NCBI GenBank assembly: GCA_022360335.1
Contig: JAKSCZ010000623.1
Span: forward strand, 1-5,511
Source of the DNA: Pseudomonadota bacterium
GTDB taxonomy: Bacteria; Pseudomonadota; Gammaproteobacteria; Steroidobacterales; Woeseiaceae
Direction of reading: 5' to 3'
Length of the DNA stretch: 5,511 bases
The position numbers were made by a program, and so were the translations under genes. This document shows positions 1 to 5,021 of this stretch, piece after piece; the stretch's first letter is position 1; every line of letters begins with the position of its first letter. The notes below the pieces were generated by a model that saw only the letters and a program-made list of their open reading frames with translations, was not told the DNA's origin and searched no databases.

Positions 1-462
1 GAGATCGAGCACAAGGTCGGCAAGGACAGGACCGAGAAGCTCGCGAAGAAGCTCGGGAAAGGCCGCGGCTTCGACCTGTCGGACCTGAAGGACCAGCTCG
101 AGCAGATGATGAACATGGGCGGCATTGCGTCCATGCTCGAGAAGCTGCCGCTGCCCGGCAACGTCGATCCGGCGGCGCTCAAGGACCAGGCCAACGAGCA
201 AACGATCCGGCGCCAGATCGCGATCATCAATTCGATGACCCCGGGTGAGCGGCGCTTTCCGAGGACGATCAACGGCTCGCGCAAGAAGCGCATCGCGGCC
301 GGCGCGGGCCAGCAGATCCAGGACGTCAACCGTCTCCTCAAGCAGCACATGCAGATGGAGAAGATGATGAAGAAGATGTCCAGAGGCGGCATGAAGAAGC
401 TCATGCGGGGCATGCCGGGCGGCGGCGTGCCGCCGGGCGGGATGCCGCCCGGGTTCCGTTGA
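1..462 (+). CDS. ffh: Signal recognition particle protein Ffh, C-terminal M domain (5' truncated)
   Basis: The frame is open from base 1 to a TGA at 460-462, giving the last 153 residues of Ffh, about a third of the usual ~450-residue protein. The NG GTPase domain lies upstream of the window. Visible parts are the linker with FDLSDLKDQLEQM and MNMGG, a LEKLPLPG segment, then the RNA-binding core of the M domain: SMTPGERR (about fragment residues 78-85) and INGSRKKRIAAGAG (90-103), followed by QDVNRLLKQ and a methionine-rich helix (MQMEKMMKKM). Ffh binds 4.5S RNA through the arginine/serine-rich motif and signal peptides through the methionine-lined groove, and targets ribosomes to FtsY at the inner membrane. 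The tail is rich in Gly, Pro and Met (GMPGGGVPPGGMPPG), as is common in the family. Nothing looks broken; the truncation is only the window edge. Placement directly before rpsP is as in E. coli. Confidence 0.97.
   Translation, partial: EIEHKVGKDRTEKLAKKLGKGRGFDLSDLKDQLEQMMNMGGIASMLEKLPLPGNVDPAALKDQANEQTIRRQIAIINSMTPGERRFPRTINGSRKKRIAAGAGQQIQDVNRLLKQHMQMEKMMKKMSRGGMKKLMRGMPGGGVPPGGMPPGFR
433..452 (+). repeat. GC-only inverted repeat at the end of ffh
   Basis: CCGGGCGG (433-440), loop GATG, then CCGCCCGG (445-452) forms a perfect 8-bp stem seven bases before the ffh stop codon. A weaker hairpin, GGCGG (421-425), loop CGTG, CCGCC (430-434), sits just upstream and overlaps it by two bases. The repeat arises from codons for the Gly/Pro/Met tail, so it could be a by-product of that protein repeat. 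No T-run follows, so it is not a standard intrinsic terminator; it could slow exonuclease decay at the ffh transcript end. Confidence 0.4.
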
Positions 463-573
463 TTTCGGCGAAAATCGAGGCAATTCGCGGCCGATTCGCG
501 CAGATTCGGTCACGGCCGGCGGACCGTCGACGCAAATTACTGAATTTAATAGGTATTTTCGCCGCGAAAACCC

Positions 574-601
574 TTCACATTTGGTACAAAACCCGTACAA
601 T
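574..601 (+). promoter_or_regulatory. Sigma70-type promoter of the rpsP-rimM-trmD-rplS operon
   Basis: A -35 box TTCACA (574-579) and a -10 box TACAAT (596-601) are separated by 16 bases; each differs from consensus at one position. Transcription should start near 607-611, leaving a leader of about 60 bases before rpsP. The sequence right after the -10 box is GCGCCG, a GC-rich discriminator of the kind found at stringently controlled ribosomal promoters in proteobacteria, so repression by ppGpp with DksA is a reasonable inference. The block at 534-560 is much richer in A and T than the rest of the window and could help the polymerase alpha subunit bind, though it sits slightly far upstream. 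Position in the only sizeable gap before a ribosomal operon supports the call. Confidence 0.72.
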
Positions 602-606
602 GCGCC

Positions 607-668
607 GTCTACTCGGGCCGGCCCGGGTCAAGGCGTGTCCGCTTTTTTTGGATTTTGACGGAAGACTC
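607..668 (+). promoter_or_regulatory. rpsP leader with candidate attenuator-like fold
   Basis: The predicted untranslated leader contains a perfect 12-base palindrome CGGGCCGGCCCG (614-625). A hairpin follows, AAGGCG (630-635), loop TGTC, CGCTTT (640-645), with one G-T pair, and its T-run continues to base 649. A further pairing, GTCAA (627-631) with TTGAC (655-659), would end next to the ribosome-binding site GGAAG (660-664), which lies 4 bases before the rpsP ATG. The hairpin plus T-run looks like a weak terminator or attenuator. The stem is short, so this is a suggestion from base pairing by eye, not a recognised RNA family. Confidence 0.3.
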
Positions 669-926
669 ATGGTTAGTATTCGACTCTCGCGTGCGGGCGC
701 AAAAAAACGTCCGTTCTATCACCTGGTCGTCACCGACTCGCGCAATCGCCGGGACGGCAGGTACATCGAGCGTATCGGCTTCTTCAATCCGGTCGGCCGC
801 GGGCACGAGGAGAACCTGCGTATCGACCTCGAGCGTGCGGACTACTGGATCGGTCAGGGCGCGCAGCCGTCGGACCGCGTTGCGTCTCTTCTCAGGAAGC
901 ACCGCAAGGCTGCCGCGGTCGACTGA
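669..926 (+). CDS. rpsP: 30S ribosomal protein bS16
   Basis: This encodes an 85-residue protein, close to the usual ~80-90 for bS16. It begins MVSIRLSRAGAKKRPFYHLV and continues with the family landmarks VVTDSRNRRDGRYIERIGFFNP, split here as VVTDSRNRRDGRY and IERIGFFNP, then RIDLERADYWIGQGAQPSD and a basic C-terminus (LLRKHRKAA). bS16 binds 16S rRNA early in assembly of the 30S body. The reading frame stays open upstream through the intergenic gap, but homology starts exactly at the ATG at 669, and GGAAG at 660-664 provides a modest ribosome-binding site, so the longer start is rejected. It is the first gene after the predicted promoter, with rimM only 6 bases downstream. Confidence 0.97.
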   Translation: MVSIRLSRAGAKKRPFYHLVVTDSRNRRDGRYIERIGFFNPVGRGHEENLRIDLERADYWIGQGAQPSDRVASLLRKHRKAAAVD

Positions 927-932
927 GCGGTC

Positions 933-1433
933 ATGACGACGCAACCCGTCGTCCTGGGCCGGATTTCAGGCCTGTTCGGCGTTCGGGGTTGGGTCAAGGT
1001 GTATTCGTACACCGAACCGCGAGAAGCGGTTCTGGATTACGGTCGCTGGCTGCTGCCGGACGGGGACGGATGGCAGGAAGCGACGGTCGCCGAAGGCCGG
1101 CGACACGGAAAATCGATTGTCGCGCGCCTCGCAGGCGTGGCCGACCGCGACCAGGCGGCGGAACTCGTCGGCAGGGAGATCGCCGTCCGGCGAGACGCGC
1201 TGCCCGAGACGGACAACGGTGAGTACTACTGGTCCGACCTCGAAGGCCTGACGGTCGAGCACCGGGACGGCACGGAACTCGGCAGGGTGGCGTACCTGCT
1301 GGAGACCGGCGCGAACGACGTGATGGTCGTACAGGGCGAAACGGAACGGCTGATTCCTTTCGTCATGGACGAAGTGATACTCGGCGTCGATCTTGCAAAC
1401 GGCAGGATCGAGGTCGACTGGGAATGGGAATGA
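933..1433 (+). CDS. rimM: Ribosome maturation factor RimM
   Basis: This encodes a 166-residue protein; E. coli RimM is about 180, and the difference is mainly a shorter loop before the RLIPF segment. The N-terminal RimM barrel (about 5-90) carries VLGRISGLFGVRGWVKVYSY, where the family often has HG-R-G, and ends with LPETDNGEYYW. The PRC-barrel domain (about 98-165) contains YYWSDLEGLTV, LETGANDVMVV, RLIPFVMDEVI and a final GRIEVDWEWE. RimM binds ribosomal protein uS19 and helps mature the head of the 30S subunit and process 16S rRNA. The ATG lies 6 bases after the rpsP stop, with only a weak ribosome-binding site (GAGCGG), suggesting translational coupling. Its stop overlaps the start of trmD. 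Confidence 0.96.
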   Translation: MTTQPVVLGRISGLFGVRGWVKVYSYTEPREAVLDYGRWLLPDGDGWQEATVAEGRRHGKSIVARLAGVADRDQAAELVGREIAVRRDALPETDNGEYYWSDLEGLTVEHRDGTELGRVAYLLETGANDVMVVQGETERLIPFVMDEVILGVDLANGRIEVDWEWE

Positions 1434-2173
1434 TGCACTTCGAGGTAGTCACCCTGTTTCCGGAGATGGTCTCGACGATCGCCGAGTTCGGCGTCGTCGG
1501 GCGGGCACGACGCAAGCGATTGATCTCACTGGATTTCGAGAATCCGCGTGATCATACGAGCGATGTGTACCGCAGGGTGGACGACAGGCCGTACGGCGGC
1601 GGTCCCGGTATGGTGATGAAGTACGAGCCACTGGCCGGGGCGGTGGACGCGGCACGGCGACGGTCGCCCGGGGGCGGTCCGGTCGTCTGCCTGTCGCCAC
1701 AGGGCGGGGTGTTCGACCAGGCGACGGCGAGACGCTACGCCGCATTGCCCGGGCTGATTCTCCTTGCGGGCCGCTACGAGGGCGTCGACGAGCGATTCAT
1801 CGAGTCGCAGGTCGATGAGGAGTTGTCGATCGGCGATTTCGTCCTGTCGGGCGGGGAGGTCGCCGCCATGGCGGTGATCGACGCGGTCGTGAGGCTGCTG
1901 CCGGGCGTGCTCGGCGACGATGAGTCGGCGGCCCGGGATTCCTTCATGGAAGGATTGCTGGATTGCCCGCACTTCACACGGCCGGAAGAAATCGACGGCC
2001 ATACGGTGCCGGGCGTATTGACGTCCGGCGACCACGCGGAGATTGCGCGGTGGAGACTGAAGCAGGCCCTGGGGCGGACGTTCGAACGCCGCCGGGACCT
2101 GATCGACAAACTGAAACTGACCGACGAGCAGCAGGCGTTGCTCGATGACTATTTGAAAGAGCAGAGACAATGA
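1430..2173 (+). CDS. trmD: tRNA (guanine-N1-)-methyltransferase TrmD
   Basis: TrmD transfers a methyl group from S-adenosylmethionine to G37 of tRNAs that read certain codons, preventing +1 frameshifts; it acts as a dimer with a trefoil-knot SPOUT fold. Visible landmarks, numbered from the 1430 start (247 aa), are HFEVVTLFPEM at the N-terminus, VDDRPYGGGPGM (50-61), LSPQGG (88-93), AGRYEGVDER (113-122), DEELSIGDFVLSGGE (129-143), the catalytic pair Arg155 and Asp170 (in RDSFMEGLLDCPH), and SGDHAEIARWR (199-209). Three ATGs compete at 1424, 1430 and 1433. The 1430 start gives an ATGA overlap with the rimM stop and sits 5 bases after GGGAA (1420-1424); 1433 is nearly as good, and 1424 has a poorer ribosome-binding site. 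The protein looks complete and functional. Confidence 0.96.
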   Translation: MMHFEVVTLFPEMVSTIAEFGVVGRARRKRLISLDFENPRDHTSDVYRRVDDRPYGGGPGMVMKYEPLAGAVDAARRRSPGGGPVVCLSPQGGVFDQATARRYAALPGLILLAGRYEGVDERFIESQVDEELSIGDFVLSGGEVAAMAVIDAVVRLLPGVLGDDESAARDSFMEGLLDCPHFTRPEEIDGHTVPGVLTSGDHAEIARWRLKQALGRTFERRRDLIDKLKLTDEQQALLDDYLKEQRQ

Positions 2174-2514
2174 GCAAGATAATCGACGCGATCGAAAACG
2201 AGCAGCAGGGCAAGGACGTTCCCGAGTTTGCACCGGGCGACACCGTTACCGTCCAGGTGAAGGTCAAGGAAGGCAACCGCGAGCGTCTGCAGGCGTTCGA
2301 AGGCGTTGTCATCGCCAAGCGCAACCGTGGCCTGAACAGCTCGTTTACGGTCCGCAAGATCTCACACGGCGAGGGCGTCGAGCGTGTGTTCCAGACCTAC
2401 AGCCCCCTGGTAGACTCGGTCAAGGTGAAGCGCCGCGGCGACGTGCGTCGCGCGAAGCTGTATTACCTGCGAGGCCGTACCGGCAAAGCTGCCCGAATCA
2501 AAGAGAAGATCTAG
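2170..2514 (+). CDS. rplS: 50S ribosomal protein bL19
   Basis: This encodes a 114-residue protein, the standard length for bL19 (about 115). Family landmarks are in order: MSKIIDAIENEQ, PEFAPGDTVTVQVKVKEGNR, RLQAFEGVVIAKRNRGLNSS, FTVRKISHGEGVERVF, SPLVDSVKVKRRGDVRRAKL and YYLRGRTGKAARIKE. bL19 lies at the interface of the 30S and 50S subunits and helps form an intersubunit bridge. The ATG overlaps the trmD stop as ATGA (2170-2173), so it should be translationally coupled to trmD and carried on the same transcript. As in E. coli, it is the last gene of the operon. The stop is TAG at 2512-2514. Confidence 0.97.
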   Translation: MSKIIDAIENEQQGKDVPEFAPGDTVTVQVKVKEGNRERLQAFEGVVIAKRNRGLNSSFTVRKISHGEGVERVFQTYSPLVDSVKVKRRGDVRRAKLYYLRGRTGKAARIKEKI

Positions 2515-2633
2515 GGCCCGCTCACGCCGCCGGGGATTCATCGCCCCGGCAGGCGGCCGGGGTGCGTTTCGATGGACTGCGGGCCGCCTGAGCGGTTGAA
2601 CCCCGGGCATTCGTCGAGGTCCGTAACTCTAGT
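2515..2633 (+). other. Structured intergenic region between rplS and the TRAP operon
   Basis: These 119 bases hold no gene. Besides the hairpin at 2525-2555 they contain two long-range pairings: GGCCCGC (2515-2521) with GCGGGCC (2579-2585), and CCGCTCA (2518-2524) with TGAGCGG (2589-2595). These cannot both form. A local hairpin CCGC-CTGA-GCGG (2584-2595) also competes. No convincing promoter was found for the downstream genes: TTGAAC at 2596-2601 has no -10 box at proper spacing. The only purine-rich site before the next gene is GAGG (2616-2619), 14 bases from its ATG, which is further than usual. Confidence 0.45.
2525..2555 (+). terminator. GC-rich hairpin after rplS, possible terminator or processing site
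   Basis: GCCGGGG (2529-2535) pairs perfectly with CCCCGGC (2544-2550) around an 8-base loop. CGCC (2525-2528) pairs with GGCG (2552-2555) after one bulged A, for 11 pairs in all. It lies 10 bases after the rplS stop, where the ribosomal operon would be expected to end. No T-run follows, so ending transcription here would be weak or Rho-assisted; stabilising the 3' end is an alternative role. The right arm can also pair with a second copy of the left arm (2556-2562), giving a mutually exclusive hairpin. Confidence 0.38.
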
Positions 2634-3482
2634 ATGAAGAAAGCTCTGTTCATCGGCGTTCTCGCGTTCGCCCTGGGTGGCTGCGCGTCCCTCGTGTCGT
2701 CCGCCGCCGGCGGGCTGACCGACAGCATCTCCGACGCCGTACTGAACCAGGACGATCCGGAGACGGCGAAAGCCGCCCTGCCGACGTTCATGGTCCTGAT
2801 CGACGGCATGATCCGGGACAACCCCGGCGATGCCGACCTGCTCGCCTCGGGCGCGACGCTGTATGCCTCTTTCGGCGGGATCTTCGCCGGGGACGCGGCC
2901 CGGGCGTCGCGCCTGACGACCCGGGCGCGCCGCTATGCGTCGGCGGCGATGTGCGGGGTCTACGCGCCGTCGTGCGACTGGCCCGGCGCAAGCTACGACG
3001 AGTTCGTCGCGACGCTGGACGGAATCGATCGAAGACACGGCGAGTACCTCTACACCTACGGTTTTGCATCGCTGGCCTACCTGCGCGCTCACAGCGACGA
3101 CTGGAACTCGCTCGCGGAGCTGCCGCAGATGGAGGCGTTGTTCAGTCGTTACATGGACGTCAGCGGCGACGAAGTCAACGGCGCCGTGTACACCTACATG
3201 GGAATATTGCTGACCCTGCGTCCTCCGGCGCTCGGCGGCGAGCCGGAACGTGCCCGCGAGTATTTCGAGAAAGCGATCGCCGCGACGGACGGCAGGGACC
3301 TCGGCGCGAAGGTCGAGTACGCACGCGGCTACGCCAGACTGCTGTATGAGCGCGAGTTGCACGACCGGCTGCTGAACGAGGTCGTGGCGGCCGATCCGTA
3401 CGAGGACGGTTACACGCTCGGCAACGTGCTGGCGCAGGAACAGGCCGAGGCATTGCTTGCCGAGGCGGACGAATACTTCTAG
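2634..3482 (+). CDS. TatT-type lipoprotein of a TRAP transporter (TRAP T-component)
   Basis: This 282-residue protein starts with a lipoprotein signal peptide: MKK, a hydrophobic stretch, then the lipobox LGGC with Cys17 as the lipidated residue. Ala and Ser follow the Cys, not Asp, so sorting to the outer membrane is expected. The mature part is alpha-helical with TPR-like segments, such as NPGDADLLASGATLYASF (63-80) and ERAREYFEKAIAA (205-217), and ends NVLAQEQAEALLAEADEYF. This pattern and the position before a DctP gene match the TatT family, known from Treponema pallidum Tp0956, which forms trimers and binds its cognate solute-binding protein. The likely role is to dock or load that protein with ligand in the periplasm. 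Cys107 and Cys114 could form a disulfide. The start is fixed by the signal peptide although the ribosome-binding site is poor. The family call rests on sequence pattern and context. Confidence 0.85.
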   Translation: MKKALFIGVLAFALGGCASLVSSAAGGLTDSISDAVLNQDDPETAKAALPTFMVLIDGMIRDNPGDADLLASGATLYASFGGIFAGDAARASRLTTRARRYASAAMCGVYAPSCDWPGASYDEFVATLDGIDRRHGEYLYTYGFASLAYLRAHSDDWNSLAELPQMEALFSRYMDVSGDEVNGAVYTYMGILLTLRPPALGGEPERAREYFEKAIAATDGRDLGAKVEYARGYARLLYERELHDRLLNEVVAADPYEDGYTLGNVLAQEQAEALLAEADEYF

Positions 3483-3493
3483 ACGGACCGACG

Positions 3494-4495
3494 ATGAAAA
3501 GACTGCTTGTCACGCTGCTCGCCCTTGCGATTAGCCTGCCGCTCCAGGCGGCGACGCTCAAGATCGCGACGGTCGCCCCGGAAGGCTCGGACTGGATGCA
3601 GGCCATGCGGGCGAGCGCGAAAGAGATCAGGGAGCGTACGGACGGACGCGTCCGGATCAAATACTACGGCGGCGGCATCATGGGGGCCGACAAGAAGGTG
3701 CTGGGCCGCATCCGCATCGGCTCGCTGCAGGGCGGCGCGTTCACGCCGTCCGCCCTGGCGTCGCAATACGCCGACCTGAACCTGTACGGGCTGCCGATGG
3801 TATTCGACTCCGAGGACGAGGCGGCTTTCGTTCGTGACCGGATGGACGCGACGCTGCGCGAGGGTCTGGAGCGAGCCGGCTGGGTCAACTTCGGATTCGC
3901 AGCAGGCGGTTTCGCCGTCCTGATGTCCAATACGCCGATCGGCTCGCTCGACGACCTCAAGGGCAGGAAGGTGTGGGTTCCGGAGGGGGACCGGATCAGT
4001 CTGCGTTCGATGGAGGCGCTGCAGCTCTCGCCGGTCACGCTCCCGCTGACCGACGTCCTGACGGGCCTGCAGACCGGCCTCATCGACATCGTCGCGATGT
4101 CGCCGATCGGGGCCCTGGTCCTGCAATGGCACACCAAGGTGAAATACGTCACCGAGTTGCCGCTCGTCTATACGCTGGGCTTCATGGCCGTCGACAAACG
4201 GGTCTTCGACAGGCTCGGCGACGGCGACCGGGCCATCGTTCGCGACGTCATGGAGCGTACCTACCGGAACTTCGACAAGGCCAATCTCGAAGACAATCGT
4301 GAAGCGCGCGACGCCCTGATCAACGCGGGGATCGAACCCGTCGAGATCGACCTGGACGAGTACCGCCGCGTGCGGCAGGCGCTGGCGGTGTCGACGGCCG
4401 GGCTCGGGGAGGACGGGCTCTTCACGCCGGCGCTCTACGAAGAGATGCTGGGGCACATCGAACGGTACCGTTCGGAAAACGACGGCTCCGATTGA
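3494..4495 (+). CDS. TRAP transporter solute-binding protein, DctP family (TatP-like)
   Basis: This 333-residue periplasmic protein begins with a type I signal peptide (MKRLLVTLLALAISLPLQA, likely cut near residue 19-20). It has no lipobox, so it should be soluble. DctP landmarks are LKIATVAPEGSDW (22-34), a G-RV-IKYY-GG strand (51-60), LYGLPMVFDSEDEA (97-110), SLDDLKGRKVWVPEGD (151-166), LTDVLTGLQTGLIDIV (185-200), KYVTELPLV (217-225) and the C-terminal helices. It binds a substrate and presents it to the DctQM permease encoded downstream. The key arginine of the family (KxRVP in sialic-acid and C4-dicarboxylate binders) is Trp161 here (VWVP), and the usual DGQENP after the LQTG helix is replaced by DIVAMSP. 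This suggests an unusual, perhaps hydrophobic ligand. It lies 11 bases after the TatT-like gene, with GGA (3485-3487) as a modest ribosome-binding site. The substrate is unknown. Confidence 0.92.
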   Translation: MKRLLVTLLALAISLPLQAATLKIATVAPEGSDWMQAMRASAKEIRERTDGRVRIKYYGGGIMGADKKVLGRIRIGSLQGGAFTPSALASQYADLNLYGLPMVFDSEDEAAFVRDRMDATLREGLERAGWVNFGFAAGGFAVLMSNTPIGSLDDLKGRKVWVPEGDRISLRSMEALQLSPVTLPLTDVLTGLQTGLIDIVAMSPIGALVLQWHTKVKYVTELPLVYTLGFMAVDKRVFDRLGDGDRAIVRDVMERTYRNFDKANLEDNREARDALINAGIEPVEIDLDEYRRVRQALAVSTAGLGEDGLFTPALYEEMLGHIERYRSENDGSD

Positions 4496-4508
4496 AGGCC
4501 GTCGCTTG
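4494..4508 (+). promoter_or_regulatory. Ribosome-binding site that fixes the TTG start of dctQ
   Basis: GAAGG (4494-4498) overlaps the dctP stop codon TGA (4493-4495) and is followed after 7 bases by TTG (4506-4508). The next in-frame ATG, near 4584, would remove most of the first membrane helix, so the TTG start with this well-placed ribosome-binding site is the better choice. Confidence 0.65.
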
Positions 4509-5021
4509 AACAGGGTCCTGGCAAGGCTGGAGCAGGCGGGCAGGTTCGCCGAGAACGCGGCGCTGGTCGTGCTGCTCGGCACGATGATCGCTGTTGCGGT
4601 GTTCCAGATCGTCAACCGCCAACTGCTCGGCAGCCTGTTCGCGATCGGGTGGGCCGACGAACTCGTCAAACTCATCGTGCTGTGGCTCGCAATGGTCGGC
4701 TCCGTCGCCGCGTGTCGTGACAACAAGCACATTCGTATCGATCTGATCACGCACGTACTGTCGGGACCGGTCGTCACCTGGGCGAAGATCGCGGCGGACC
4801 TGTTCGCGGCCGGGGTCAGTGCCGTCATCGGCTGGCACGCGTACCGCCTGATTCGCGAAGAAACGGGCTGGGGCGACACGATCTTCGGCGACATGCCGCT
4901 GTGGGCGTTTCATACGATCGTTCCGCTTGCGTTCCTGCTGCTCGGTTACCACTTCTTCGTTCGTGTGATACGGCTCGCCCACGGCCATTTCCGTACGGAA
5001 GAGGAGGGGGGCGCGGCATGA
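4506..5021 (+). CDS. TRAP transporter small membrane subunit, DctQ family
   Basis: This 171-residue integral membrane protein has four predicted helices, at about residues 17-36, 52-70, 88-112 and 132-156, the typical DctQ layout. The conserved section between helices 1 and 2 is visible: FQIVNRQLLG, then GWADELVKLIVLWLAMVGS, and RDNKHIRID after helix 2. DctQ packs against the large subunit DctM in the inner membrane and supports transport and docking of the binding protein. Translation starts at TTG, 10 bases after the dctP stop. The C-terminus is acidic (RTEEEGGAA), and its GAG/GAG/GGG codons also supply the strong ribosome-binding site of the next gene. The stop overlaps the dctM start as ATGA (5018-5021). 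The family call is supported by length, topology and gene order. Confidence 0.93.
   Translation: MNRVLARLEQAGRFAENAALVVLLGTMIAVAVFQIVNRQLLGSLFAIGWADELVKLIVLWLAMVGSVAACRDNKHIRIDLITHVLSGPVVTWAKIAADLFAAGVSAVIGWHAYRLIREETGWGDTIFGDMPLWAFHTIVPLAFLLLGYHFFVRVIRLAHGHFRTEEEGGAA

Noticed and set aside
540..560. Second promoter from TTTAAT (545-550) in the AT-rich block
   Set aside because: No -35 box at reasonable distance was found; the block is better explained as upstream flank of the promoter at 574-601.
459..668. In-frame upstream extension of rpsP starting at 459
   Set aside because: bS16 homology begins at the ATG at 669; the extension covers the promoter region and has no counterpart in the family.
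1424..1429. ATG at 1424 as the trmD start
   Set aside because: Its ribosome-binding site is weak and distant, whereas the ATGs at 1430 and 1433 follow GGGAA and give the tight stop-start overlap usual in this operon.
1526..2233. Minus-strand open frame of 235 codons opposite trmD
   Set aside because: It lies wholly against trmD and the rplS start, which are certain genes, and shows no protein family motif.
2596..2635. Possible promoter for the TRAP operon (TTGAAC with TAACTC, or TAGTAT over the start codon)
   Set aside because: The spacing to TAACTC is 22 bases, and TAGTAT overlaps the start codon, so neither gives a credible promoter.
2538..3362. Minus-strand open frame of 274 codons opposite the TatT-like gene
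   Set aside because: The + strand protein has a signal peptide and family landmarks, while the antisense product has low-complexity basic composition and no family features.
3479..4894. Long minus-strand open frame of 471 codons opposite dctP and dctQ
   Set aside because: It mirrors clear genes on the + strand, and its translation is rich in Arg, Asp and Gln with no recognisable motif. Such antisense frames are common in GC-rich DNA because stop codons are rare.
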